A DNA stretch of 64,000 nucleotides from positions 1 to 64,000 of the forward strand of contig DASUWU010000011.1 in NCBI GenBank assembly GCA_036378315.1, in the 5' to 3' direction. Below the pieces are notes generated by a model, which saw nothing but the letters and a program-made list of their open reading frames with translations, was not told the origin of the DNA and did not search any database. The first letter of the stretch is position 1. Each line of letters begins with the position of its first letter. Made by a program: the position numbers and the translations under genes. Source of the stretch: CALAED01 sp036378315 (lineage in GTDB: Bacteria > Actinomycetota > Actinomycetes > Streptosporangiales > Streptosporangiaceae). Shown piece by piece: positions 8,105 through 15,866 of the stretch.

Positions 8105-9781
8105 GTGCGGACCGCAAGTCACCATAACGCGGACGAAGAAGTTCCCGTGCTCGTCGTGGGCGGCAGCTTGGTCGGCCTGTCGACGGCGCTGTTTCTTCGC
8201 TGGCATGGAATCGACTCGCTGACCGTGGAACGACACACCGGGACGGCGATCCATCCACGCGCCGGCCATTTCCATCTGCGCACCATCGAAATTCTCAGGT
8301 CGGTCGGCCTGGAAAGCGTCGTACGCCGCAAGTCGGAGGAGCAATATCCCCCGGACGGAGGCATCAACAACGTCGAGTCCTTGGCCGGCCGGGAGATCGC
8401 GAACTATTTTCCAAGCCTCAACACGGGCGTGGACGAGTTCAGCCCGACGGTGCGGTTGTTCGTCGACCAGGACGCGCTGGAGCCCATCCTCCGGGCCCGC
8501 GCCGGGGAGCTGGGCGCGACGCTGCGTTACCGCACCGAGTGCACGTCGCTCACCCAGGACGGCACGGGCGTCACGGCGACGCTCCGCGACCTCGACAGCG
8601 GGACGGAGAGCACCGTGCGCGCCCGGTACGTCGTCGCGGCGGACGGCAATCGCAGCCCCATCCGGGAACGGCTGGGCATCGGCATGCGCGGCCACGGCCT
8701 GCTGTCGAACAGCATCACGATCTATTTCCGTGCCGAGGCCGACCTCGAGCCGTTGCTGCGTGGCCGTAACCAGGGTGTCCACTATGTGACGAACCCGATG
8801 CTGCGCGGATTCTTCCGGCTCGACCGGAGCGGCAACGCCGGCTTCCTCGTCGTCAACCTCGTCGGCGACACGTCCCGCCCGGAGGTCATCTCCGCCTACC
8901 CATGGGCTCCATGGGCGAACGTCGCCGAAGGCATCACCGAGGAGCGCGCCCTCGGACTGCTGCGCGCCGCCATCGGCGTGCCCGACATGCCGGTGGTCAT
9001 CAAGGACGTCGCGCCCTGGCAGGCCATCGCCGACGTCGCCGAGCGCTATCGGGAGGGGCGCGTGTTCCTGGCCGGCGATGCCGCGCACGTGGTGCCGCCC
9101 AACGGCGGGTTCGGCGGCAACACCGGAGTCCAGGACGCGCACAACCTCGCATGGAAGCTGGCGCTCGTGCTGGACGGCATCGCCGGGCCGGAGTTGCTGG
9201 ACACCTATGACGCCGAGCGGCGACCGATCGGCGAACTGACGATCGAGCAGGCATACGCGAGGTACGTCACGCGCGTCGCCCCTTACCTGGGGACGGAGGA
9301 CATGCAGCCGCTGGTGGACGACTTCTCGATGGAGATCGGCTACCGCTACAACTCCGCCGCCGTCGTTCTGGAGAACGATGGCGATCATCCGCTGCACGAG
9401 CACCCGCGTGAGTCGAAGGGCCGCCCGGGCTCGCGGGCGCCGCACGTGTTCCTCGATCGCGACGGCGCACGGCTGTCCGTGCTCGATCTTCTCGGCGGGA
9501 GCTTCGTGCTGCTCGCCGGCGCCGAGGGAGACGCCTGGCGCGCCGCGGCGCTCCGCGCGGCGGAGCGGCTGCGGCTGTCTCTGGACACCTACCGGGTGGG
9601 CTCCGCCGAGCTGGCCGATCCGGAGGGCCGTTTCCACGACGCGTACGGGATCACGGCGGCCGGCGCCGTCATCGTACGACCGGACGGTTTCGTCGGCTGG
9701 CGGGCCAGGGACGCGGTCGGAGCCTCCGAGGAGGTGGCGCTTCGGGCACTGCGCTCCTTGCTGTGCCTTGGAGACGGGTGA
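8105..9781 (+). CDS. FAD-dependent aromatic hydroxylase (class A flavoprotein monooxygenase)
   Basis: 558 residues. It should use FAD and NAD(P)H to hydroxylate an aromatic or polyketide substrate. The Rossmann FAD motif is VLVVGGSLVGLSTALFL, which is GGS rather than GAG at the first turn. The DG motif lies in VVAADGNRSPIR, and the second FAD motif is RVFLAGDAAHVVPPNGG with GGNTGVQDAHNLAWKLA. A C-terminal thioredoxin-like domain (about 440-558) is typical of the PheA/TfdB/DnrF group; DnrF-type polyketide hydroxylases look closest. GGAAGGG lies 9 bases before the GTG at 8105, which fits better than an upstream GTG. It sits 39 bases before the MetE-like gene, probably in the same operon under the divergent LysR protein. 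Confidence 0.88.
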   Translation: MRTASHHNADEEVPVLVVGGSLVGLSTALFLRWHGIDSLTVERHTGTAIHPRAGHFHLRTIEILRSVGLESVVRRKSEEQYPPDGGINNVESLAGREIANYFPSLNTGVDEFSPTVRLFVDQDALEPILRARAGELGATLRYRTECTSLTQDGTGVTATLRDLDSGTESTVRARYVVAADGNRSPIRERLGIGMRGHGLLSNSITIYFRAEADLEPLLRGRNQGVHYVTNPMLRGFFRLDRSGNAGFLVVNLVGDTSRPEVISAYPWAPWANVAEGITEERALGLLRAAIGVPDMPVVIKDVAPWQAIADVAERYREGRVFLAGDAAHVVPPNGGFGGNTGVQDAHNLAWKLALVLDGIAGPELLDTYDAERRPIGELTIEQAYARYVTRVAPYLGTEDMQPLVDDFSMEIGYRYNSAAVVLENDGDHPLHEHPRESKGRPGSRAPHVFLDRDGARLSVLDLLGGSFVLLAGAEGDAWRAAALRAAERLRLSLDTYRVGSAELADPEGRFHDAYGITAAGAVIVRPDGFVGWRARDAVGASEEVALRALRSLLCLGDG

Positions 9782-9820
9782 GGTTCGCGACGCAGGTCAC
9801 AACAAGAAAGAAGGTCCGAA

Positions 9821-10927
9821 ATGACTACGGTGTTTCACGCAGACGTCATCGGGTCGCTCCTGCGCCCCGCGTACCTGGTGAGCGCTCGGGAGCGGTACGA
9901 GGCCGGGCAGCTGCCGGCGGCGAAGTACAAGGAGATCGAGGATCGCGCGGTCGACGAGGTGATCGCACTTCAGGAAGGCGCGGGGCTGCACGTCGTCAAC
10001 GACGGGGAGCTGCGGCGGCACTCGTTCATCGACCAGCTGACCGAGGCGGTCGAGGGGCTCACGCCGGATCCCGCTTCCGACCACGTCCATGTTCCGTTCC
10101 GGGACGAGACCGGGGAGGAGAAGTCCGCCTTCACGGTGCCGCTTTCCGCTACGGAAAAGCTGCGCCGGCGCCGGATGATGACCGTGGAGGAGTACTCCTA
10201 TGCCCGCGCCAGGGCCCGGCGCCCGGTCAAGGTGACCCTGCCGAGTCCGCTGATGCTCTTCCTCGTCTGGTCGCCGGAACGGTCGCGCGACGCCTACAGC
10301 GACCCGTTCCAGCTCTTCGCCGACGGCCTGCGGCTGATGCGGGAGGAGGCCGAAGAGCTGGCGCGGCTCGGCTGCGAGTACATCCAGATCGACGCGCCGG
10401 ACTTCGGCCAGCTCGTCGACCCGGCGCAGCGCGACGCGTGGGAGCGGGCCGGGATCTCCGTCGACCGCGTCTTCAGCGAGGGTGTGGACATCCTGAACGA
10501 TGTCGCCGACGTGCCGGGCGTGACGTTCGGCCTCCACCTCTGCAAGGGCAACTACGACAGCGAGTGGATCAGCGCCGGCGGTTACCAGCACCTGTCGAAG
10601 CAGCTGTTCCGGCGGGCGACGAACTTCGACGTGTTCCTCCTGGAGTACGACGACGAGCGCTCCGGCTCGTTCGAGCCGCTCGGCGACCTGCCCGAGGACA
10701 AGAGCGTCGTCCTCGGCCTCGTCTCGTCGAAGTTCGACACGCTGGAGACGGCCGATCAGCTCGAGGCCCGCATCAACGAGGCGGGCCGCTACTTCCCGCG
10801 CGACCGGCTCGCGCTGTCCACGCAGTGCGGGTTCGCTTCCGCGGGCCCTGGCAACGCGATCAGCGAAGCCGCCCAGGCGAGCAAGCTGCACCTCGTCAGC
10901 GAGGTCGCGGAGCGCGTCTGGGGTTGA
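9821..10927 (+). CDS. Cobalamin-independent methionine synthase-like protein (MetE C-terminal/UROD superfamily)
   Basis: 368 residues, a single barrel corresponding to the catalytic C-terminal half of MetE, not the full two-barrel enzyme. The zinc ligands can be traced: His and Cys in GLHLCKGN, Glu in LLEYDDERSG and Cys in LSTQCGFAS. Opening residues ADVIGSLLRP match the family. Stand-alone versions transfer methyl or alkyl groups, or act on thiol (for example coenzyme M-like) conjugates. The proximity to a hydroxylase suggests demethylation or thiol-conjugate processing in aromatic breakdown; that is inference. GAAGG precedes the ATG at 9821. Confidence 0.82.
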   Translation: MTTVFHADVIGSLLRPAYLVSARERYEAGQLPAAKYKEIEDRAVDEVIALQEGAGLHVVNDGELRRHSFIDQLTEAVEGLTPDPASDHVHVPFRDETGEEKSAFTVPLSATEKLRRRRMMTVEEYSYARARARRPVKVTLPSPLMLFLVWSPERSRDAYSDPFQLFADGLRLMREEAEELARLGCEYIQIDAPDFGQLVDPAQRDAWERAGISVDRVFSEGVDILNDVADVPGVTFGLHLCKGNYDSEWISAGGYQHLSKQLFRRATNFDVFLLEYDDERSGSFEPLGDLPEDKSVVLGLVSSKFDTLETADQLEARINEAGRYFPRDRLALSTQCGFASAGPGNAISEAAQASKLHLVSEVAERVWG

Positions 10928-10971
10928 CGGCGGTAGGCGGTCCCGGCGCGTGCGGACCCGCTGGACGAGGC

Positions 10972-12504
10972 CTACGGGCGCGGCGGGGCGGGGAAACCGC
11001 CGACGGCCCGCTCGAAGGCGTGCGCGACCCGGAGGCAGGTGGCGTCGTCGAAGTGCCTGCCGATGATCATCATGCCGGCCGGCAGGCCGTCGACCAGGCC
11101 GCAGGGCACCGAGGTCGCCGGGTGGCCGGTCACGTCGAAGGGCGCCGTGTTGGCGATCATTTCCAGGCTCCTGGCGAGCAGCTCGGCGCGGGCGGCGCCG
11201 GCCGCCGGGATCTCGGTGGCGGTCATCGGCAGTGTGGGCATGACCAGCACGTCATACGTCGCGAGCGCGTCGTCGTAGCCCTTCCGTAGCTCGCCCGCCA
11301 GGTCGCGGGCCATCGCGTAGTGCCGGCCGTACTCGGTGTCGATCGTGTGCCGGGCGGCGAGCAGCACGAGCTTGACGGTCTCGGAGAACTCGGCTGCGCG
11401 GTCCCGCCACTGCCTGCCGTAGAACGCGATGAGCTCAGGATCGTAGGCGCCCTGCCAGTTCATGCCGTAGGCGTTGGCGTCCACCATCTGCGCGACCGCG
11501 CCCTCGGTGGCGATCACGTTCCAGACGTGCATGGCGTCGCCGTGCCAGGGCACCGACACGTCTTCGGCGGCCAGGCCGGCCTCGCGCAGCACGTCGACGG
11601 CGGCTCGAACCGCGTCGTCGACGCCGGGCTGGGACAGCTCGGGGATGCCGAATCCCTCCCCGACGACGCCGACCCGCAGGCCGCGGGCCTCGCGCCCGAG
11701 CGCCGCGCGATAGCCGCCGGCGGACAGGTCCGCCGGCTGGCGCGGGTCCAGGCCGTCGCGACCGGCCATCACGTCCAGCATCAGCGCGGCGTCGGCGACC
11801 GTACGCGTGATCGGCCCGATGTGATCGATGGTCTGCTCGATCGGGAAGGCCCCGGTGTAGGGGACGAGGCCGTGGGTGGGCTTGTGGCCGACCGTCCCGC
11901 TGAACGCGCTCGGTATGCGGACGGAGCCGCCCTGGTCGCCGCCGGTCGCCAGGTCGACGTCGCCGGCCGCGACCAGCGCCGCGCTGCCACTGGACGAACC
12001 GCCGGCCGAGCGGCGCGGGTTCCACGGGTTGCGCACCGGGCCGGTCCGTGACGTGTGGCTGCCGCCGGAAAAGCACAGGTCCTCGCACACCGCCTTGCCG
12101 ACGATCGTGGCGCCGGCCGCGAGCAGGCGGCTCACCACGGTCGCGTCACGGGTGGGCACGAAGCCCTCGAGCGTCCGTGAGCCGTTCATCATCGGCACGC
12201 CCGCGACCATCGTGTTGTCCTTGATCGCGACGGTGCGCCCGGCGAGCGGGCCGTCGTCGCTCTCCCGGATCTCGGTGCGCACGTACCACGCGCCCAGCGG
12301 GTTGTCCACGTCGTCCGGCCGGTGCCACTTGCGATCGGTGCGCGGCCGGGGCGCGGATCGCGCATAGAGCCGCTCGACGGCGTCCCACGAGCTCAGCAGG
12401 CCGGCCACGGGCGCCGCGAACTCGTCGATGTCCCCGGCGGAAAGGCCGAGCCCGTAGTGCTCGGCGACGCCGGCCAGCTGATCGTTGGAGGGGATCTGAA
12501 CCAT
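10972..12504 (-). CDS. Amidase signature family amidase, resembling nitrile-pathway enantioselective amidases
   Basis: 510 residues. The Ser-cisSer-Lys machinery is complete: Lys95 in RTVAIKDN, the cis-Ser in GGSSSGSAA (168-176), and Asp190 plus nucleophile Ser194 in GGDQGGSVRIP. Positions and length match the Rhodococcus amidases (Lys96, Ser171, Asp191, Ser195), which hydrolyse amides to acids and ammonia. AGAGGAGG stands before the ATG at 12504. No nitrile hydratase is nearby. Upstream lies the RAE of helR: a good minus-strand promoter (12645-12675) points at this gene but is followed at once by an intrinsic terminator (12608-12638). Expression may therefore be attenuated, or may come from a weak promoter nearer the start. 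A role in opening an amide-bearing antibiotic is a hypothesis only. Confidence 0.9.
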   Translation of the reverse strand: MVQIPSNDQLAGVAEHYGLGLSAGDIDEFAAPVAGLLSSWDAVERLYARSAPRPRTDRKWHRPDDVDNPLGAWYVRTEIRESDDGPLAGRTVAIKDNTMVAGVPMMNGSRTLEGFVPTRDATVVSRLLAAGATIVGKAVCEDLCFSGGSHTSRTGPVRNPWNPRRSAGGSSSGSAALVAAGDVDLATGGDQGGSVRIPSAFSGTVGHKPTHGLVPYTGAFPIEQTIDHIGPITRTVADAALMLDVMAGRDGLDPRQPADLSAGGYRAALGREARGLRVGVVGEGFGIPELSQPGVDDAVRAAVDVLREAGLAAEDVSVPWHGDAMHVWNVIATEGAVAQMVDANAYGMNWQGAYDPELIAFYGRQWRDRAAEFSETVKLVLLAARHTIDTEYGRHYAMARDLAGELRKGYDDALATYDVLVMPTLPMTATEIPAAGAARAELLARSLEMIANTAPFDVTGHPATSVPCGLVDGLPAGMMIIGRHFDDATCLRVAHAFERAVGGFPAPPRP

Positions 12505-12607
12505 GGGGCGGCCTCCTCTGCCCGTCGACGACGGGGCACTTCCCCATAATGTGCCAGGTCACGCGCGGGTGCGGCCGCTTCGCGAGGAGGGGCCGTCCGC
12601 GCGAACG

Positions 12608-12638
12608 AAAAAAGGCAAGGAGCAATACTCTCCCTGCC
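12608..12638 (-). terminator. Intrinsic terminator immediately downstream of the RAE minus-strand promoter
   Basis: Read on the minus strand: GGCAGGGAG (12638-12630), a 7-base loop AGTATTG, CTCCTTGCC (12622-12614), then six T (12613-12608). That is a 9-bp stem with one G-U pair followed by a uracil run, a textbook Rho-independent terminator and rare in such G+C-rich DNA. Read on the plus strand the stem has a mismatch and a poorer tail, so it is oriented minus. No minus-strand gene lies upstream; the only RNA it can stop is one begun at the promoter inside the RAE or antisense RNA from helR. Confidence 0.75.
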
Positions 12639-12644
12639 ATTTTC

Positions 12645-12675
12645 AATATATAGCGCACCGGGGGGCTTGCGGCAA
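12645..12675 (-). promoter_or_regulatory. Strong sigma70-type promoter on the minus strand, -35 inside the RAE
   Basis: On the minus strand TTGCCG (12675-12670) is followed after exactly 17 bases by TATATA (12652-12647); shifting by two gives TATATT (12650-12645, 5 of 6 consensus bases, 19-base spacer). The predicted RNA start is near 12638-12641, at the first bases of the terminator hairpin, so the basic transcript would be roughly 35 nt. It points toward the amidase, whose start codon is about 135 bases further on. Confidence 0.6.
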
Positions 12676-12680
12676 GACCC
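12662..12680 (+). promoter_or_regulatory. Rifamycin-associated element (RAE) upstream of helR
   Basis: GGGGCTTGCGGCAAGACCC. Its core CTTGC-G-GCAAG is a perfect inverted repeat, and the sequence agrees, as far as I recall it, with the RAE described upstream of rifamycin-inactivating genes and helR in actinomycetes. It lies 171 bases before the helR start codon. On the plus strand its TTGCGG (12668-12673) could be a -35 with CACAAT (12692-12697) as -10 at an 18-base spacer. On the minus strand the same palindrome gives a -35 for a divergent promoter. Confidence 0.8.
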
Positions 12681-12714
12681 GGGTGGTGCCGCACAATTGC
12701 CGGCCGGGGCCAGA

Positions 12715-12855
12715 ATGCCGCGGAAATGGGGGCGCGTAGTGCGTGTGATGGTATCGACGTGTGATGACTCGGGCGGGGGCGTCGAACCGCCGGCGGCGCT
12801 CGCGCCGCGGGTGCGGGCGCTCGGCGCGGGGGCGGCATCGGAGCTGACGAGGTGA
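12715..12855 (+). other. Possible upstream ORF (46 codons) overlapping the helR start
   Basis: An ATG at 12715 opens a frame of 46 codons whose TGA (12853-12855) overlaps the helR GTG (12852-12854) as GTGA. A second in-frame ATG is at 12748. The peptide (begins MPRKWGRVVR, ends AGAASELTR) matches no family I know, and no strong ribosome-binding site precedes it. If translated, it would couple ribosomes to helR. It could equally be chance open reading in G+C-rich DNA. Confidence 0.3.
12743..12766 (+). repeat. Direct repeat GTGTGATG in the helR leader
   Basis: GTGTGATG occurs at 12743-12750 and again at 12759-12766, a period of 16 bases, between the RAE and the helR start. It may be a regulator half-site pair or part of a leader structure. 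No function can be shown. Confidence 0.3.
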
Positions 12856-15020
12856 ACCCGCTGACGACCAGCGCGTTCGACCTTCCCGACCACCTCCAAG
12901 CGAAAGCCGACCCAGCGCTGATCGCCGGCGACGAGGAGCATTTCGCGGCCGTCGCCGAGTGTCTCGAGCAGGCGATCGCCGACCTGTCCGACCGCCTCGA
13001 CGCCGAGCGCAGGTCGCCCGGCGGCATCGGCCGGGCGGCGATGGACCGGGATATGGAGATCCACCGGCTGACCGCTCGGCTCCGCCTCCTGCGTCGCTTC
13101 GGTCTGGACCTGTGCCTCGGACGCGTCGTCGGCGCCGAGAACTCCGAGCCCGTGTACATCGGACGGCTCGGCCTCACGGACGGCGCGGGTCGCCGGCTGC
13201 TGGTCGATTGGCGTTCTCCCGCGGCCGAGCCGTTCTTCGGAGCGACCCACGGCAACCCGATGGGGCTGGCCAGCCGCCGCAGGTATCGCTGGGCCCGCGG
13301 CCGGGTCAGCGACTACTGGGACGAGGTGTTCACCACCGACGCCCTTGACGGGCACGCGGCGCTCGACGACCAGTCGGCGTTCATCGCCAGCCTGGGCGGC
13401 AGCAGGTCCGCCCGCATGCGGGACGTGCTCGGCACCATCCAGGCCGACCAGGACGCCATCATCCGCGCGGGGTCGCGCGGCGCCCTCGTCGTCGACGGCG
13501 GTCCTGGTACGGGCAAGACCGTCGTCGCCCTGCACCGCTCCGCCTACCTGCTCTACTCCGACCCCCGGCTCGGCCGGCACCGCGGCGGCGTGCTGTTCGT
13601 CGGTCCCCACCAGCCCTACCTGGCCTACGTCTCCGACGTGCTTCCCAGCCTCGGCGAGGAGGGCGTGCGGACCTGCACCCTGCGGGACCTCGTCGCCGAA
13701 GGCGCCGCCGCGACGGTGGAGCCTGACCTGCGCGTGGCGCGCCTGAAGTCGTCCGCCGACCTGGTGAAGGCGATCGAGACGGCCGTCAGGTTCTACGAGA
13801 ATCCGCCAACGAAGGGGATGGCGGTCGAGACCCACTGGTCGGAGATCTGGTTGAGCGCCGACGAGTGGGCCGAGGCGTTCGAGGCACCGGATCCCGGTAC
13901 TCCCCACAACGAGGCACGCGACCAGATCTGGGAGCAACTGCTCGCGATCCTGGTGGACAAGCACGACGGCGACGTCCCGGCCGACCTGCTCCGCAGGTCG
14001 CTGCGGGGGAACAGGGAGCTGCTCATGGCCCTCAACAGGGCCTGGCCGCTGCTCGACGCCACCGACCTCGTCGGGGACCTGTGGTCCGTGCCCGCCTACC
14101 TGCGGATGTGCGCTCCCTGGCTCAGCCGGGACGACGTCCGGCGGCTGCGGCGTGCGGACGCCCAGGCGTGGACGACATCCGACCTGCCGCTCCTGGACGC
14201 CGCGCGGCAGCGGCTCGGCGACCCGGAGGCGGCACGACGCAGGCGCCGCCATGACGCCGCCGTCGCCGCGGAACGCGAGCGCATGGCCAGGGTCGTGGAC
14301 GACCTCGTCGAGGTCGCCGACGAGTACGGGGTGGGCCTGGTGACGATGCTGCGCGGCGAGGACTTCCATGACGCCCTCGTCGACGAGGCCGCGCTGCCAG
14401 GCACCGACCCGGACCTGCTCGCCGGCCCGTTCGCGCACATCGTCGTGGACGAGGCCCAGGAGCTGACCGACGCGGAGTGGCAGATGCTGCTGCTGCGCTG
14501 CCCGTCCAGGAGCTTCACCATCGTCGGTGACCGCGCCCAGGCGAGGCACGGGTTCACCGAGTCGTGGCGGGAACGGCTCGAACGCATCGGGCTCGACCAG
14601 ATCAACCTGGCCTCGCTGAGCATCAACTACCGGACGCCGCGCGAGGTCATGGCGGAAGCCGAGCCGGTCATCAGGGCCGTGCTCCCCGACGCCAACGTGC
14701 CGACCTCCATCCGCACCGGCGGCGTCCCCGTCGTCCACGGATCCACGTCCGATCTGGGCTCGGTGCTCGACACCTGGCTGGCCGGGCATGCCGACGGGAT
14801 CGCCTGCGTCATCGGCGATCCCGGGTTCCCGGGGAGGCCCCGCGTCCGGTCGCTGACCCCTGAGCTGTCGAAGGGGCTCGAGTTCGACCTGGTGGTCCTC
14901 ATCGACCCGGAGGCGTTCGGGCCGGGCGTCGAAGGCGGGGTCGACCGCTACGTCGCGATGACCCGGACGACCGGGCAGCTCGTCATCCTCACGAGCGGTC
15001 CGCCGCCCATCCCCCGGTGA
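12852..15020 (+). CDS. helR: HelR-type RNA polymerase recycling helicase-like ATPase (rifamycin resistance)
   Basis: 722 residues. HelR/HelD proteins are superfamily 1 helicase-like motors that bind RNA polymerase, push arms into its channels and release it from nucleic acid; HelR also displaces rifamycins from the enzyme. Visible here: an N-terminal helical arm (about 1-100), the HelD hallmark RLLVDWRSPAAEPFF (about 115-129), Walker A GGPGTGKT (216-223), Walker B VVDEAQELTD (about 530-539), QARHGFTESW and NYRTPREV motifs, then SKGLEFDLVVL and YVAMTRTTGQL at the end. The GTG at 12852 has GGAG 8 bases upstream and overlaps a small upstream frame. The RAE 171 bases upstream supports the HelR rather than generic HelD assignment, and predicts rifamycin induction. 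Confidence 0.92.
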   Translation: MNPLTTSAFDLPDHLQAKADPALIAGDEEHFAAVAECLEQAIADLSDRLDAERRSPGGIGRAAMDRDMEIHRLTARLRLLRRFGLDLCLGRVVGAENSEPVYIGRLGLTDGAGRRLLVDWRSPAAEPFFGATHGNPMGLASRRRYRWARGRVSDYWDEVFTTDALDGHAALDDQSAFIASLGGSRSARMRDVLGTIQADQDAIIRAGSRGALVVDGGPGTGKTVVALHRSAYLLYSDPRLGRHRGGVLFVGPHQPYLAYVSDVLPSLGEEGVRTCTLRDLVAEGAAATVEPDLRVARLKSSADLVKAIETAVRFYENPPTKGMAVETHWSEIWLSADEWAEAFEAPDPGTPHNEARDQIWEQLLAILVDKHDGDVPADLLRRSLRGNRELLMALNRAWPLLDATDLVGDLWSVPAYLRMCAPWLSRDDVRRLRRADAQAWTTSDLPLLDAARQRLGDPEAARRRRRHDAAVAAERERMARVVDDLVEVADEYGVGLVTMLRGEDFHDALVDEAALPGTDPDLLAGPFAHIVVDEAQELTDAEWQMLLLRCPSRSFTIVGDRAQARHGFTESWRERLERIGLDQINLASLSINYRTPREVMAEAEPVIRAVLPDANVPTSIRTGGVPVVHGSTSDLGSVLDTWLAGHADGIACVIGDPGFPGRPRVRSLTPELSKGLEFDLVVLIDPEAFGPGVEGGVDRYVAMTRTTGQLVILTSGPPPIPR

Positions 15021-15152
15021 CAATGGCGCCTGGCCTTCTTGAGGTTGCGCCCCTTTGTGACAATCAGGGCGATGCGGCTTCGCCATCAACGAGGTGATCT
15101 ATCGCCATGGTCATTGCCGGGCGTGCGGGCCGGAAGATGTGAGGGCAACATT

Positions 15153-15797
15153 GTGGGCATCTCGACGAAGATGTGGGAGCAGCTTCTCGCCGCCGGTGTC
15201 GTACGGAGATTTCGCCGGGGCGAGGTGATGCTCCGTCAGGGGGATCCACCGTCACATGTCCTGTTGCTGGTCTCCGGGCGGGTGAAGGTGTTGCTCGCGC
15301 TCCCTTCTGACGAGATCCTGCTGGCCGTACGCGGGCCGGGTGAGCTGCTCGGCGACATCGCGGTGCTCGGCGACGATGACGACGGGCGGTCGGCCACCGT
15401 CATCGCGATCGACCCTTGTGTCACGCGCGTGCTGCCCGCCGCGCGGTTCCGGGCGCTGGTCCGCTCCGCGGGGCTCGGCGACGAGTTGTTGCGGAACGCG
15501 ATGCGGCGGCTGCGTGAGGGGGAGACGTGGCGTGCCGAGACCGCGGTGCTGCCGGCCGGCCCGCGCGTGGCCCGGGCGTTGGTGCGGCTGTCCGCGCCCG
15601 GCTCCGGGGAGCCGGTGGAGGTGGCTCTCGGCCAGGCGGAGATCGGCCAGGCGGTGGGTCTGTCCCGAGGGGTCGTCGCCGCCGAGCTGTCGCGGCTGCG
15701 CGAGCAGGGCGTCGTCGTCACCAGGCGCAGCCGGATCGTCATCACCGACCTGCCGCGGTTGCGCGCGCTGGCCGAATCCGAACATGGCAGTGTCTGA
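15153..15797 (+). CDS. Crp/Fnr-family transcriptional regulator
   Basis: 214 residues: an N-terminal cyclic-nucleotide-binding fold (FRRGEVMLRQGDPPSHVLLLVSG, then GPGELLGDIAVLG) and a C-terminal winged helix (LGQAEIGQAVGLSRGVVAAELSRLREQGVV). The usual phosphate-binding Arg-Ser/Thr after GE is not evident: GELLGDIAVL lacks the RxA signature, so binding of canonical cAMP is doubtful. I chose GTG 15153 because GAGGG lies 7 bases before it and the family alignment begins there. Upstream ATG codons would add an unlikely tail. The next gene, 69 bases on, encodes a cyclase-like protein, so they may form a signal pair. Confidence 0.85.
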   Translation: MGISTKMWEQLLAAGVVRRFRRGEVMLRQGDPPSHVLLLVSGRVKVLLALPSDEILLAVRGPGELLGDIAVLGDDDDGRSATVIAIDPCVTRVLPAARFRALVRSAGLGDELLRNAMRRLREGETWRAETAVLPAGPRVARALVRLSAPGSGEPVEVALGQAEIGQAVGLSRGVVAAELSRLREQGVVVTRRSRIVITDLPRLRALAESEHGSV

Positions 15798-15806
15798 TTT
15801 CAGACA
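15791..15806. promoter_or_regulatory. Perfect 16-bp palindrome between the Crp-like and cyclase-like genes
   Basis: TGTCTGA (15791-15797), TT, TCAGACA (15800-15806). It includes the stop codon of the Crp-like gene and ends 60 bases before the next start. It may be an operator for the neighbouring regulator or a small hairpin. It does not match the classic TGTGA/TCACA Crp site. Confidence 0.4.
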
Positions 15807-15866
15807 GTGCCGGCTCGAACACGGCTCCATGCTTGGGGGGTCAGGTCATCTGGGGGATGGTCATTC

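Noticed and set aside
8105..9781. Possible Rox-type rifamycin monooxygenase
   Set aside because: It lies near helR but is not under the RAE; its sequence and the LysR neighbour fit an aromatic or polyketide hydroxylase better.
12393..15089. Long minus-strand frame opposite helR
   Set aside because: Antisense of a gene with Walker motifs; no start signals.
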